The notes under the pieces: model-generated
Told to the model about the DNA's origin: nothing
The model's database searches: none
What the model saw: the letters and a program-made list of their open reading frames with translations, nothing else
Shown here: one piece after another, positions 6,415 through 18,760 of the stretch
Layout of the letters: the number at the start of each line of letters is the position of its first letter
How positions within the stretch are numbered: the stretch's first letter is position 1
Origin: Stenotrophomonas oahuensis
Lineage (GTDB): Bacteria; Pseudomonadota; Gammaproteobacteria; Xanthomonadales; Xanthomonadaceae
Length of the DNA stretch: 64,000 nt
Direction: 5' to 3'
Assembly (NCBI RefSeq): GCF_031834595.1
Contig: NZ_CP115541.1
Location: forward strand, 4,458,501-4,522,500
Program-made: the position numbers and the translations under genes

Positions 6415-8790
6415 TTACGGCGAGGGGCCGTACGACGGCGGCACGGTTGCACTACCCCACTGCGGGTTGTGCTCGCTGCCCACAGTGAAGTCCAGGCTTC
6501 CACCCTTCTGCACGAAGCTCGCCGGCAGCCAGCTTTCCTCACTGACCTTGCCGTTGACCTTCAACCCCTGCACAAACGGCGCATCCATCGCCGCCCCCTC
6601 GGCGGTAATGGTGATCTTCGCACCCGGCCGCTCAATCACCGCTTCCGGGAACAGCGGGCTGCCAATCACCAGATCCGCACGGCCGGGGTACACCGGGTAC
6701 AGCCCCAGCGCCGACCACACGTACCACGACGACATCTGCCCAAGGTCATCATTGCCCGGCATGCCTTCCGGCGCATTGGTCCAGATCTGCTTCATCGCCT
6801 GGCGCACGGTGGCCTGGGTCTTCCACGGCTGGCCAACGAAGTTGTACAGCCACGGTGCGGCAATCGAGGGTTCGTTATCCAACTCGGCGTGCAGCGGGCC
6901 GGACTTGGTCACCGCCCAGCTACCATCTTCCTTGCGGAAGAACGCATCGAGCCGCTGGATCGCTGCCTCGCGCCCGCCCAGCACCGCAATCAATCCGGCC
7001 GGGTCGAACGGCACCATCCACAGATACTGCGCGCCGCTGCCTTCAACGAACTCCTCATCGGACGCCGGATCAAACTTCGGCCAGCTGCCATCGGCGTTGC
7101 GCGGCTGGATGTAACCGGCCTGCGCGGTCGCCTTCGGGTTGTACAGGTTTCGCCACCAGCCGGAGCGTTCGCGGAACAGCGTCGCTCCCGCCTTATCGCC
7201 AGCAGCGGTGGCCAGCTCGGCCAGACCGAAATCAGCCGCGGCCATTTCCAGCGTGTCCGATGCGGTGCCCCAGCCCGGTGCGCCCACCGGCATGTACTTG
7301 AGCTTCATCCACTGGTCGAGACCCGGGCGCTGGCCCACGCACAGCACCGGGCAGCCGCGCCGGCTGAGGTCTCGCTCGGTGGGAACAGTGGCGGCCTTTT
7401 TCAGCGAAGCGTAGGCACGGGCGAGATCGAACGTGCGCCCACCGAAGGCATGGATGGCCGCCACCGACGGCGGCGACGGATCGCCGTTCATCACCCCGGT
7501 CGGGCCGGTCAGGTGCGTCCAACGATCCCACACGCCGCCATTCTGGTCGGCCTGATTGAGCAGCGACTGCGCGATGTCCGAACCCACCTGTGGCTGCAGC
7601 AGGGTCACCAGCTGCAACTGCGAGCGGTACACGTCCCAGCCCGAGTAGTTGGCGTACTGCGCTTTCTGGCCTTTGGACAGGGTGTGCACCTTGCCGTTGA
7701 TGCCGCGATAGCGGCCGTCGCCGTCACTGAACAGATTCGGGGCCAGCAGCGTGTGGTACAGCGCGGTGTAGAACACGGTGCGCTCGTCCGGGGTGCCGCC
7801 GCTGATCTTCACCTGCCCCAGCTGGCGGTTCCAGGCAGCACGCGCGGCCGCCTGGGTGGCGGCCAGCGTGGTGCCCACCGGGCTTTCGCGGCGCAGATTG
7901 GCGCGCGCGCCGGCCTCGTCCACGTAGGAAATGCCGATGCGCGCTGTGACCACCGGGCTGCGCTTGGCATCGAAGCTGATCCAGCCACCGGCCCCCTTCC
8001 CTACCGGCGGATGGCCCTGGGTACCGTAGGTGGTGCCGCCACCGCCTTGGCGCGCACCTTTCTGCACGTCTTCATCGCGCCAGGTGCCACCCACTTCGAA
8101 CGGCTGATCGAACTCGGCCACGAAGTGCAGCGTGTAATAGCTTTCGCGGCGGTCTTCGGCGAGGTAACCGCAGAAGTTGCCGGAGGTCACCGTGCCGCGC
8201 ACGGTGCGCGTGGACGGGTCGATCACGATGGTGGAATCACTGCTGCCCACTTCGCTGTCGGAGGTGCGGAACAGCAGGTTGGCCGGCTTGTCCGCCGGGA
8301 AGGTGAACTGGCCCACCGCTGTGCGATCGGTTGCACCCAGCGCGACGGTGACCCCGTTATCGAGGGTGAGCTGATACGCACCAGGGCTGGCCGTTTCACG
8401 CTTGTGATCCAGGCCACTGGCGTAGCGCAGGCCGGCCTGCACCGACGAGGGCGACATCTCCACTGCCGTGGTGACCGGCATGATCGGGACGTCACCGCTG
8501 GCCCCGGTGCAGCCGGTGCCGTTGACGTGGGTCAGGCTGAAGCCGCGTACGCCGTTGCCGCGCCATTCGTAGCCACCGGGCGCGGCGATGGCAAAGCGCT
8601 TGCCGGGCAGCGGGGTCATTTCAGGACTGAAGGCGACCATGCCGAACGGCATCTGCGGGCCGGGGTACACATTGCCCGCGTTGGTGGTGCCGATGAACGG
8701 ATTGACCTCGGCAGCGAGGTCAGCGGCCTGCAGGGTGCAGGGGGTGGCGGTGAGGACCAGCGAAGCAGCAACCAGCATCGTACGGTGCAC
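6415..8790 (-). CDS. GH92 family alpha-mannosidase, exported
   Basis: This is a 791-aa glycoside hydrolase with a signal peptide (cleavage after LQAA, near residue 23). The N-terminal domain begins VNPFIGTTNAGNVYPGPQMP, and the catalytic (alpha/alpha)6 domain carries GMPGNDDLGQMSSWYVWSAL near residue 690. Both are diagnostic of GH92, a calcium-dependent family of exo-alpha-mannosidases, mostly alpha-1,2. The length matches the family. It would act in the periplasm or outside the cell on mannose-capped glycans. No sugar transporter or TonB receptor is adjacent, so it stands apart from a classical utilisation locus. Confidence 0.93.
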   Translation of the reverse strand: MHRTMLVAASLVLTATPCTLQAADLAAEVNPFIGTTNAGNVYPGPQMPFGMVAFSPEMTPLPGKRFAIAAPGGYEWRGNGVRGFSLTHVNGTGCTGASGDVPIMPVTTAVEMSPSSVQAGLRYASGLDHKRETASPGAYQLTLDNGVTVALGATDRTAVGQFTFPADKPANLLFRTSDSEVGSSDSTIVIDPSTRTVRGTVTSGNFCGYLAEDRRESYYTLHFVAEFDQPFEVGGTWRDEDVQKGARQGGGGTTYGTQGHPPVGKGAGGWISFDAKRSPVVTARIGISYVDEAGARANLRRESPVGTTLAATQAAARAAWNRQLGQVKISGGTPDERTVFYTALYHTLLAPNLFSDGDGRYRGINGKVHTLSKGQKAQYANYSGWDVYRSQLQLVTLLQPQVGSDIAQSLLNQADQNGGVWDRWTHLTGPTGVMNGDPSPPSVAAIHAFGGRTFDLARAYASLKKAATVPTERDLSRRGCPVLCVGQRPGLDQWMKLKYMPVGAPGWGTASDTLEMAAADFGLAELATAAGDKAGATLFRERSGWWRNLYNPKATAQAGYIQPRNADGSWPKFDPASDEEFVEGSGAQYLWMVPFDPAGLIAVLGGREAAIQRLDAFFRKEDGSWAVTKSGPLHAELDNEPSIAAPWLYNFVGQPWKTQATVRQAMKQIWTNAPEGMPGNDDLGQMSSWYVWSALGLYPVYPGRADLVIGSPLFPEAVIERPGAKITITAEGAAMDAPFVQGLKVNGKVSEESWLPASFVQKGGSLDFTVGSEHNPQWGSATVPPSYGPSP

Positions 8791-8911
8791 TACGGACTCC
8801 CTTGTGGGTCAGGCCACGCAGGGCGCGGCGACCGTTCGAGTCTAGCCGAGCCCGTTGGCCCCGTAGCATGTCGTTGGTCACGAATTTCGACCGATCTAAA
8901 CCGGGATTTTC

Positions 8912-9229
8912 TTAATGCGCCTTCACGGTCTCGCCGGTATCCACAATGCCGCCCTCGATGCTCTCCTTGGGGGCCTTCACCCGCGCCATGAAGTCGGCCA
9001 GCATCACCGACCGGCAGTGCTCAACGCTCTGCCCGTCCCGCTCGGCGAACATGCGCGCGGCGTGCTCGAACAGGTCCGACAGCAGTTCACCGAAGTCTTC
9101 CGCGCCACCGCTGAGGTCGGAATTGAGGGTGACGTGCAACTCTTCGTGCGCGGCCCACAGGCGCATGATCTCGAACGCCTCCGGGTCGCTGAGAACGCCG
9201 TCGGGGATACGCAGTTCGTCCGTGTACAT
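8912..9229 (-). CDS. DUF5076 domain protein
   Basis: The 105-aa acidic protein contains LRIPDGVLSDPEAFEIMRLW and EELHVTLNSDL, matching the DUF5076 pattern (residues 5-100). The function is unknown. It lies directly downstream of the DUF4279 gene (30 bp apart, same strand) and is probably co-transcribed with it. A GGAG precedes the ATG. Confidence 0.7.
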   Translation of the reverse strand: MYTDELRIPDGVLSDPEAFEIMRLWAAHEELHVTLNSDLSGGAEDFGELLSDLFEHAARMFAERDGQSVEHCRSVMLADFMARVKAPKESIEGGIVDTGETVKAH

Positions 9230-9259
9230 CAGGAATCTCCAGAAGAGTGAGGTTAAGGG

Positions 9260-9682
9260 CTACTCGCCCTGATAAACGTCGTGGACCAGCGAGATCTTCA
9301 GCGCCGCCAGCCGCGCCAGCGTGTCCGGCGGTATCTCGATAGTGAAGTTACGATTGCTGTGCGAACTGAACCAGATCGTATTGCGTCCGTCGCGGGCGAG
9401 TTCAAGCAGGAAGTCCGAGTGCGGCTCCAGTACTTCCAGGATGTCCACCAGCGCGTCGTCCACCGACCGTTCGTGCGATGAGCACCAGCGCATGTCGAAT
9501 GGATCGCAGGACCAGTAGCTCTGGGAGTGCACGCCTTCCAGACGCCGGCCTTTCGGGGTGAAACGGGGTTCGCCCGCCTTCGCCTTGTTTTTGGGTGTCA
9601 TGCCCAGGGTCTGGCTGACCTGTTCCGGATCCACTGAGGGGTGATACAGGCGGATGTCCAGAATGTAGGTGTATTCGTTCAT
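9260..9682 (-). CDS. DUF4279 domain protein
   Basis: From the ATG at 9682 this is a 140-aa protein. The order of elements is a strand (YILDIRLYHPSVDPEQVSQTLGM), a KGEPR-like turn (AKAGEPRFTPKGR), then SYWSCDP and a helical region ending LLELARDG. This is the DUF4279 arrangement. The family is found in single small proteins and some phage or immunity settings, and its function is unsettled. A longer in-frame extension upstream is antisense to the HipA-like gene and is not real. Confidence 0.7.
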   Translation of the reverse strand: MNEYTYILDIRLYHPSVDPEQVSQTLGMTPKNKAKAGEPRFTPKGRRLEGVHSQSYWSCDPFDMRWCSSHERSVDDALVDILEVLEPHSDFLLELARDGRNTIWFSSHSNRNFTIEIPPDTLARLAALKISLVHDVYQGE

Positions 9683-9775
9683 CGACCGGTCCTTGATCCA
9701 TGGGCGGGGGCATCGCCGAAATCGAGCCCCTCGCCACGGTAAGATGGCGTCGCTTGTTCCGTCAATGGATGCCCC

Positions 9776-10552
9776 GTGCGTACTGTCCACGCGCTTCGTT
9801 ACATCACCCCGCTTCGCGAAGGGGGTTCCCTGCCCGCCGTGGTCGAGACCGACGACGAGGGCATGGTGGTGCTCAAGTTCCGGGGTGCCGGCCAGGGCCC
9901 GAAGGCGCTGATCGCCGAGCTGATTGCCGGCGAACTGGCCCGGACGCTGGGCCTGCCGATTCCGGAGATCGTGTTCGTGGAGCTGGACCGCGAGTTCGCC
10001 CGCACCGAGCCCGACCCGGAAATCCAGGACCTGATCCGCGCCAGTGAGGGGCTGAACCTGGGCAGCGATTACCTGCCCGGTGCAATCAACTACGATCCGG
10101 CGGCGATGCCGGTGGATGCCGAGCTGGCCTCGCGGATCGTGTGGTTCGATGCCTTCACCAGCAATGTGGACCGCACCGCGCGTAATCCGAACCTGATGGT
10201 GTGGCATCGCAACCTGTACCTGATCGACCACGGCGCGGCGATGTATTTCCATCACGACTGGGCCAATGCGGGCGAGGCCTGCGAGAAGCCCTTCGCGCTG
10301 ATCCGCGACCATGTGCTGCTGCCGTTCGCCACCCGGATTGCCGAGGTGGATGATGCGCTGGCCGCATTGCTGACCGATGCGGAAATCGAGCGCATTGTGG
10401 CACTGGTGCCGGACAGCTGGCTGGTGGATGAGCCATTCTTCGACAGCCCGGCGGCGTACCGCCAGGGTTACATCGACTATCTCAAGCGCCGGCTGCGTGC
10501 ACGCGCCGCGTTCGTCCAGGAGGCCGTCCGTGCCCACGCTGCACACGTATGA
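9776..10552 (+). CDS. HipA-like kinase family protein
   Basis: The 258-aa protein starts at GTG. The kinase-like elements are an N-lobe strand (VVLKFRGAGQGPKALIAELIAGE), a catalytic-loop-like DAFTSNVDRTARNPN near residue 130, and a metal-binding-like LIDHGAAMYF near residue 155. This is the compact HipA-type fold lacking the N-terminal HipA domain. Full HipA toxins phosphorylate Glu-tRNA synthetase. This short form sits with a DUF3037 gene instead of HipB; the pairing recurs in bacteria but the target is unknown. The 3' end overlaps the DUF3037 gene by 23 bp. Confidence 0.8.
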   Translation: MRTVHALRYITPLREGGSLPAVVETDDEGMVVLKFRGAGQGPKALIAELIAGELARTLGLPIPEIVFVELDREFARTEPDPEIQDLIRASEGLNLGSDYLPGAINYDPAAMPVDAELASRIVWFDAFTSNVDRTARNPNLMVWHRNLYLIDHGAAMYFHHDWANAGEACEKPFALIRDHVLLPFATRIAEVDDALAALLTDAEIERIVALVPDSWLVDEPFFDSPAAYRQGYIDYLKRRLRARAAFVQEAVRAHAAHV

Positions 10553-10925
10553 CTATGCGGTGATCCGCGTGGTGCCGCGGGTCGAACGCGAAGAGTTCAT
10601 CAACGTCGGGGTGATCGTGTCCTGCCCGGGCGCGCGCCATCTGCAGGCGGCGATCGAGATAGATGTGGCGCGGATGCAGGCGTTCGCGCCGGGGTTGGAT
10701 CTGGAGGCATTGCAGCCGTGGCTGGATGCGATTGTGGCGATCTGCCGTGGCGATGCAGGTGCCGGCCCGATTGCGCAGTTGCCGGCACGGGCGCGCTTCC
10801 ATTTTCTGACCGCCAAGCGCAGTTCGATTGTGCAGATGTCGAGCACGCATGTGGGCCGCACGGCGGACCCGGAAGGTGTGGTGGAGCATTTGATGCGGAA
10901 GATGGTGCGCGTACCGACCATGTAG
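10530..10925 (+). CDS. DUF3037 protein, partner of HipA-like kinase
   Basis: Starting at the GTG at 10530 (AGGAGG 6 nt upstream, inside the kinase gene) gives 131 aa. The opening YDYAVIRVVPRVEREEFINVGVIV is the DUF3037 signature, and the rest is helical. Translation is coupled to the kinase by the 23-bp overlap. Its function is unknown; the fixed linkage suggests a regulator, substrate or antidote of the kinase. Confidence 0.8.
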   Translation: MPTLHTYDYAVIRVVPRVEREEFINVGVIVSCPGARHLQAAIEIDVARMQAFAPGLDLEALQPWLDAIVAICRGDAGAGPIAQLPARARFHFLTAKRSSIVQMSSTHVGRTADPEGVVEHLMRKMVRVPTM

Positions 10926-11048
10926 TGACGTGCCATGCGCGTCAACGCAGTTCCGGTTCACGCGCAATGCCACGACGTTGACACCCCTCCGGTTACGGTG
11001 GAACGGCTCTGCGAGACATCCGCCCGCCATCCCCCACCGGAGACTGAC

Positions 11049-12206
11049 GTGACCTCACGACGCCACTTCCTTACCCTCGCTGCGGCCGGCGCCGCCCTTG
11101 CTGCTGCGTCGCCCCTGATGGCGCAGAGCTCCCCTGCCCCGGGCAGCGTGCTGCCCACACGGGGCACACCGCGCGCCAATACCGCGCTGGCCACCAATAC
11201 ACCGCGCCCCGGTGGCCGCTTTCGTCCGCTGACCCGGCTGGGCCTGGGTGGCGCACCGCTCGGGGGCAGCCTCGCCCCCACCACTGACGAGGCCGCACAT
11301 GCAACGATGGCCGCGGCCTGGGCGGCTGGCATACGCACGTTTGATACATCACCTTGGTACGGCCTGGGATTGAGCGAACGGCGCATGGGCCGCGAACTGC
11401 ACAACCATCCCGCTGCCGATTACACGCTGTCGAGCAAGACCGGACGCCTGCTCACCGGCACTGCGGGTCCGCTGCAGAAAACGAACTGGCATGACCCCGC
11501 TCCGTTCCGTTATGCCTACGACTACTCTGCCGCCGGCACGCGCCGCTCGGTGGAAGACAGTCTCAACCGGCTCGGGGTATCGCAGCTGGATATCGTGCTG
11601 ATCCACGATCTTTCGCCGGAAAACAAAGACCTGGGCATGCCGTGGGAGCAGCGCTTCGCCGAGGCCGCAAAAGGCGCAATGCCCGAGCTGACCCGCATGC
11701 GCGAAGAAGGGCTGATCAAGGCCTGGGGCTTTGGTGTGAACCGCCCGCAGCCGGCACTGCGCGCGGTGGCCGAGGCGGATCCGGACATCATGCTGCTGGC
11801 CTGCCAGTATTCAATCCTGGATCACGAGGCGACGCTGCACGAAACGTTCCCGAAACTGGCCGAGAAAGGCGTGTCGGTGATGGTGGGTTCGCCGCTGCTG
11901 GCGGGGTATCTGACCGGGCGCGAGCGCTATCTGTATGGCAGTCCGATTCCGGAATGGGCACCCGCCAAACGCGCAAAGATCGCCGCAGTGTGCGAGCGCC
12001 ATGGAATTGATCTGCGTACGGCGGCATTGCAGTTTGCCGATGCGCCGGAGGTGGTGTCGTCGATCATTCCCGGGGCGCGTACGCCCGAGCAGGTGCGGGC
12101 GAATGTGGCGTCGATGGGTATCGCGATTCCGGCCGATTTCTGGGCGGAGTTGAAGCAGGAGAAGTTGATTGCGGCGGATGCACCGGTCCCGGCGTCATTG
12201 GGGTAA
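11049..12206 (+). CDS. Tat-exported aldo/keto reductase
   Basis: The GTG start gives 385 aa with a twin-arginine leader (SRRHFLTLAAAGAALAAA). The AKR barrel follows from about residue 60. The catalytic tetrad is visible: Asp and Tyr in FDTSPWYGLG, Lys in LSSKTG and His in VLIHD. The sequence is closest to the pyridoxal/D-threo-aldose/L-fucose dehydrogenase group. Export through Tat implies the protein folds with its nucleotide in the cytoplasm and works in the periplasm. It overlaps the convergent glucose dehydrogenase gene by 12 bp. The substrate is unknown. Confidence 0.85.
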   Translation: MTSRRHFLTLAAAGAALAAASPLMAQSSPAPGSVLPTRGTPRANTALATNTPRPGGRFRPLTRLGLGGAPLGGSLAPTTDEAAHATMAAAWAAGIRTFDTSPWYGLGLSERRMGRELHNHPAADYTLSSKTGRLLTGTAGPLQKTNWHDPAPFRYAYDYSAAGTRRSVEDSLNRLGVSQLDIVLIHDLSPENKDLGMPWEQRFAEAAKGAMPELTRMREEGLIKAWGFGVNRPQPALRAVAEADPDIMLLACQYSILDHEATLHETFPKLAEKGVSVMVGSPLLAGYLTGRERYLYGSPIPEWAPAKRAKIAAVCERHGIDLRTAALQFADAPEVVSSIIPGARTPEQVRANVASMGIAIPADFWAELKQEKLIAADAPVPASLG

Positions 12207-14609
12207 CGCGTAGGCCATTACGTAATCACCACGCGGTGTTCCCATCGCGTGGTGACCGGCGGCCACGATGACCACGTACTGGCGACCACCCTGCTGGTAC
12301 ACCATCGGTGTGGCCTGCCCGCCTGCGGGTAACGTGGTGCGCCACAGCTCCTTCCCGGTTTTCAGATCAATTGCGCGTAGCAGATCGTCGTTGGCGGCAG
12401 CGATGAAGATCAGCCCACCGGCAGTGACGACCGCCCCGCCCGCATTGGGTGCGCCGATCTCGATAGGCAGGTGCGAACGCAATCCAAACGGCCCGAGGCC
12501 GCGCGCGCTTCCGAACGGCCGCTCCCACAGCACCGCACCGCTGCGCAGCTCGACGGCGCGCAGCCCACCATAGGGCGGCTGCTTGCACGACAGCCCGGTG
12601 AACAACAGTCGCCAACCGGCGTTGCTGCGCCAGCCGTCCCCCGCAGCCGCCTGCACGCCGGCACCCGAAAACGGTGCGCCGCTCAGCCAGCCGGCCAGCC
12701 CGCTGTCCGCGTGCGAACCCTTTCGAAGGTAGTCCGGCAGATCGGTGTAGTTCGACACGATCACGCCGTGGCGGGGATCGACCGCTACCCCGCCCCAGTC
12801 CACGCCGCCATGCTGGCCGGGATAGGCGATGCGTGTATGTGCGCCGGGCTGCGCGGCGCGCCTGAACTGGATACGGCAGACCAGCTGGTCGAGCGGGGTC
12901 AGACCCCACATGTCACGCTCGTCGAGCGTGTGGGTGCGCTTCCGCTCACCGCTCACCGACGCCGGGACGGCCGCCGCTGGCGGGTCAAGCCGCTGACCGG
13001 TGCGCCGGTCCAGCACATACAGGTCGCCTTGCCGCGTGGGCAGCACCAGCGCAGGCACCTTGCCGGCGGCGGTGGGGAAATCCACCAACGAGGCCTGGGC
13101 CACGAGATCGTCATTCCAGGCGTCGCCCGGCAGCGCCTGCAACGTCCAGACCGGTTTACCGGTAGTCGTATCCAGCGCCACCAGCGATGTGGCCATGCGT
13201 GCATTGCCTTCGGCCGCTACGGCATCGCCCAGCGGCAGATACACCAGCCCCAGCTGCTCATCGCTGGTGGCCGTGGTCAGCAGGCGCGGCGTGCCGGGCG
13301 TGTAGGTTTTTCCTTGCGACGGACGCGTGGTACGTTCCGGGTCACCGAGATCCCACGCCCAGCGCAGCTTGCCGCTCTGCGCATCGAAGGCCTGGATCAC
13401 GCCGGACGGCGCGCTGCCATCGGCCCGCTGCAGTCCTTGATGACCGGTGATGATCAGCCCACGGGCAATCGTCGGTGGCGCGATGATGGCGACCTGCCCC
13501 GGCACCACCTCACCCATGCCGAGGGTGATGTCGACCTGGCCGTTGTTGCCGAACTGCGCACAGGGGCGACCACTGGCGGCGTCCACCGCCACCAGTCGAC
13601 CGTCCAGCGTGCCCTCGATGATGCGGGCGGCGCAGGGCGCGCGGCTGGACGTGCTGACGACCCCGCCGTCCTCGGCGGGCAGCGCCACCGGCACGGCCAG
13701 ATCGGCGGCCACGTCAGACAACAGCGGATCGACCTGCGGCGCGGCGGGCACCTCGTAGTAGGCCACGCCGCGGCAGGCCGTGGTGGAGGGAATGGCGGTG
13801 TCACGCACCTTCGGGTCGAACCGCCAGCGCAGCGTGCCGGTGGTGGCGTCCAGCGCGATCAGCTGATTGCGCGCACTGCACAGATACAGCGTGTCCCCCA
13901 CTTTCAACGGGGTGGTCTCCGCACCCCAGCGCCGGCGTGGGCGGTCACCGGTGCGGAATTCCCAGGCCGGGGCGAGCTGCGCGACGTTTTCCGGCGTGAT
14001 CTGCTGCAGCGGTGAGTAACGGGTACCGGCGTTGCTGCGACCCCAGGCGGTCCAGTCGGCGGCGGCGGGGTCGTCAGCGGGTTGTGCGCTGACCTCGCGG
14101 GTGGGAGCCAGGCCGGCACTGGGCGCGGCCTCGGGGAACGCCTTGTCGCCGCTGGTTCCGCCGTGGGAGGCGAAGGCCAATCCCACCAACAGCAAGAGCC
14201 CCAGGCCGAGAACGCCGGCTGCAGTGCGTGACGCCCGGCGTGGGACGGGATTGCGCAGCGTGGGCAGCAACAAGGCAAGCACGAATGCCAGCACCGCGAA
14301 GGTGCCGATGCGTGGCAGCCAGCGCCAGTAGTCGCTGCCCGATTCCCAGACAGTCCAGAAAAATGTGGCGATGAACACGAAGAAGAACAGCCACGCGCCG
14401 AGGCTGCTGTTGGTCCAGAGCAACACGCCGCTGACCAGCAGCCCTGCGCCAGCCAGCACGTAGTAGGCGGAACCGCCGAGTTGGAACAGCCAGATGCCGA
14501 GGCTACCCAGCACCAGGCCAAGCAGGATGAACAGCAGCGACAGCACCGTGACCAGCGGATGGCGCGGCGCGGGCGTGCGGGATGTTTCGGACGGCGGTGC
14601 GGCGGACAT
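12195..14609 (-). CDS. gcd: Membrane-bound PQQ-dependent glucose dehydrogenase
   Basis: The 804-aa quinoprotein has five membrane helices in residues 20-160, then a periplasmic eight-bladed PQQ propeller. Typical motifs are DWTAWGRSNAGTRYSPLQQI, WRFDPKV, SGVIQAFDAQSGKLRWAWD, GDAWNDD and HGGVDWGGVAVDP. The enzyme oxidises aldoses to lactones in the periplasm and passes electrons to ubiquinone. The length equals E. coli Gcd. Substrate specificity within the glucose/quinate/shikimate family cannot be proven by eye. No PQQ synthesis genes are nearby. Confidence 0.9.
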   Translation of the reverse strand: MSAAPPSETSRTPAPRHPLVTVLSLLFILLGLVLGSLGIWLFQLGGSAYYVLAGAGLLVSGVLLWTNSSLGAWLFFFVFIATFFWTVWESGSDYWRWLPRIGTFAVLAFVLALLLPTLRNPVPRRASRTAAGVLGLGLLLLVGLAFASHGGTSGDKAFPEAAPSAGLAPTREVSAQPADDPAAADWTAWGRSNAGTRYSPLQQITPENVAQLAPAWEFRTGDRPRRRWGAETTPLKVGDTLYLCSARNQLIALDATTGTLRWRFDPKVRDTAIPSTTACRGVAYYEVPAAPQVDPLLSDVAADLAVPVALPAEDGGVVSTSSRAPCAARIIEGTLDGRLVAVDAASGRPCAQFGNNGQVDITLGMGEVVPGQVAIIAPPTIARGLIITGHQGLQRADGSAPSGVIQAFDAQSGKLRWAWDLGDPERTTRPSQGKTYTPGTPRLLTTATSDEQLGLVYLPLGDAVAAEGNARMATSLVALDTTTGKPVWTLQALPGDAWNDDLVAQASLVDFPTAAGKVPALVLPTRQGDLYVLDRRTGQRLDPPAAAVPASVSGERKRTHTLDERDMWGLTPLDQLVCRIQFRRAAQPGAHTRIAYPGQHGGVDWGGVAVDPRHGVIVSNYTDLPDYLRKGSHADSGLAGWLSGAPFSGAGVQAAAGDGWRSNAGWRLLFTGLSCKQPPYGGLRAVELRSGAVLWERPFGSARGLGPFGLRSHLPIEIGAPNAGGAVVTAGGLIFIAAANDDLLRAIDLKTGKELWRTTLPAGGQATPMVYQQGGRQYVVIVAAGHHAMGTPRGDYVMAYALPQ

Positions 14610-14732
14610 CGGTGCTCTCCCCGGTACGGCAGAACCTTGGATCGCCGGGCCTCCCCGCCGTGGCGTTCCTTGTTGCGCTTATGCCAAAGATCGCGTGAAT
14701 GTTTTGCGTTTTTTGAAGTGCAAAACGCGAAA

Positions 14733-14752
14733 CGCCGGCGATCAAGCCGGCG
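14733..14752 (-). terminator. Rho-independent terminator of gyrA
   Basis: A 7-bp GC stem (CGCCGGC/GCCGGCG) with a 6-nt loop is followed on the minus strand by TTTCGCGTTTT, about 45 bp past the gyrA stop. Confidence 0.65.
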
Positions 14753-14769
14753 TGTTGCGTTGCGTTGGG

Positions 14770-14793
14770 GCAGCCGGGCAAGCCCGGCTCTAC
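14770..14793. repeat. Single GTAG palindrome
   Basis: This is a GTAGAGCC-type hairpin, read on the minus strand, that begins 3 bp after the gyrA stop. It has the same arm sequence as 5386 and 6386. Confidence 0.85.
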
Positions 14794-14795
14794 CG

Positions 14796-17489
<2,694 letters not shown>

Positions 17490-17645
17490 TCGGGTTCCGT
17501 TGTCTGGTAGCGGTCCAGTCCGCCGCGGGTGGCCCTTTCGGGGTGGCCGCTGCGGAATCTCGATTAACCGATGGATGCTACCACAACGGGGGGTTTTTTG
17601 CCCGGGTTTATGGGGGTTTTGCGCGAAGAAATCAGATACTTACGG

Positions 17646-17670
17646 GTTGCCGGCCAGCGGCCGGCACTAC
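17646..17670. repeat. GTAG palindrome, GCCGGCC-stem subtype
   Basis: Read on the minus strand it is GTAGTGCCGGCCGCTGGCCGGC, then AAC. It lies between the mtnA stop and the gyrA promoter region and has a different stem from the GAGCC subtype. Confidence 0.8.
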
Positions 17671-17678
17671 CGGGGCTA

Positions 17679-18740
17679 TCAGCCGAACGCGGCTTGCATG
17701 TTGGCGACGGTCGGATTCAGGATCACGCCCTTCTCGGTCACGATGGCGTCGATCAGTTCGCCCGGGGTGACGTCGAATACCGGGTTCCAGGCGGCAATGC
17801 CTTCGGCCACCGTGCGGGTGCCGCCGACACCGTACAGTTCGCCCGGATCGCGCTGCTCGATCTCGATCTGCTCGCCATCGTCGGTGTCCATGTCCACCGT
17901 GGAGGACGGGGCCACCACCATGAACTTCACTCCGTGGTGCCGGGCGGCAATGGCCAGCTGGTAGGTACCGATCTTGTTGGCAGTGTCGCCATTGGCACAG
18001 ATGCGGTCGGCACCGACGATCACCCACTGCACCGCGCCGGTCTTCATCAGGTGCGAGGCGGCCGAATCGGCAATCAGGGTGGCATCGATGCCGTCCTGCT
18101 GCAGCTCCCACACGGTCAAACGTGCGCCCTGCAGCCACGGCCGGGTTTCACCGGCGAACACCTTGGCGATGCGGTGCTGGGCCATGCCGGCCCGGATCAC
18201 GCCCAATGCGGTACCGAAACCAGCGGTGGCCAGCGAGCCGGTGTTGCAATGGGTGAGCACGCCGCTGCCTGCGTCGATCAGGCCTGCACCCAATGCGCCC
18301 ATGTGGCGGTTGGCAGCCAGATCTTCATCGGCGATGGCCTGCGCCTCGCGCACCAGCACGTCGCGCCAGTCACTGCCGGCCGGCTGCAGCGCGCGGCGCA
18401 TGCGGGCCAGCGCCCAGGCCAGGTTCACGGCGGTGGGCCGTGACGCATTCAGACGCTGCAGCGCCGGCTCCAGCTTGGCCAGTGCATCGGCACCGTCATC
18501 GGCCTGCACCTCGCGCGCGGCCAGCACCACGCCCCAGGCGGCGGCAATGCCGATCGCCGGCGCACCGCGCACAGTCAGCGCATGAATGGCGGCCGCCACT
18601 TCATCGCTCGTGCGGCATTCCACGTGTTCCACCACGAACGGCAGCTTGCGCTGGTCGAGCAGTTGGAGGGAATCGCCGGTCCACAGGATCGGCCGGATGT
18701 GGTCGTAGCGGGCGTAATCGATATCGGGGGATGCGTTCAT
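17679..18740 (-). CDS. mtnA: Methylthioribose-1-phosphate isomerase
   Basis: The 353-aa enzyme of methionine salvage converts 5-methylthioribose-1-phosphate to the ribulose form. Family motifs are [13 protein letters not shown], the catalytic Cys in [12 protein letters not shown] and the catalytic Asp in [19 protein letters not shown]. The ATG at 18740 follows TGGGGGC; an 8-codon upstream extension is less likely. No other salvage genes are adjacent. It is related to eIF2B-alpha but carries the isomerase residues. Confidence 0.95.
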   Translation of the reverse strand: MNASPDIDYARYDHIRPILWTGDSLQLLDQRKLPFVVEHVECRTSDEVAAAIHALTVRGAPAIGIAAAWGVVLAAREVQADDGADALAKLEPALQRLNASRPTAVNLAWALARMRRALQPAGSDWRDVLVREAQAIADEDLAANRHMGALGAGLIDAGSGVLTHCNTGSLATAGFGTALGVIRAGMAQHRIAKVFAGETRPWLQGARLTVWELQQDGIDATLIADSAASHLMKTGAVQWVIVGADRICANGDTANKIGTYQLAIAARHHGVKFMVVAPSSTVDMDTDDGEQIEIEQRDPGELYGVGGTRTVAEGIAAWNPVFDVTPGELIDAIVTEKGVILNPTVANMQAAFG

Positions 18741-18760
18741 GCCCCCATTGTAACGCCGGC

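Noticed and set aside
9683..10546. Long N-terminal extension of the DUF4279 gene (open up to 10546)
   Set aside because: The extension is antisense to the HipA-like gene; similarity starts only at the ATG at 9682.
10978..10983. TTGACA as a -35 box for the aldo/keto reductase
   Set aside because: No acceptable -10 lies at 16-18 bp; the flanks are GC-rich.
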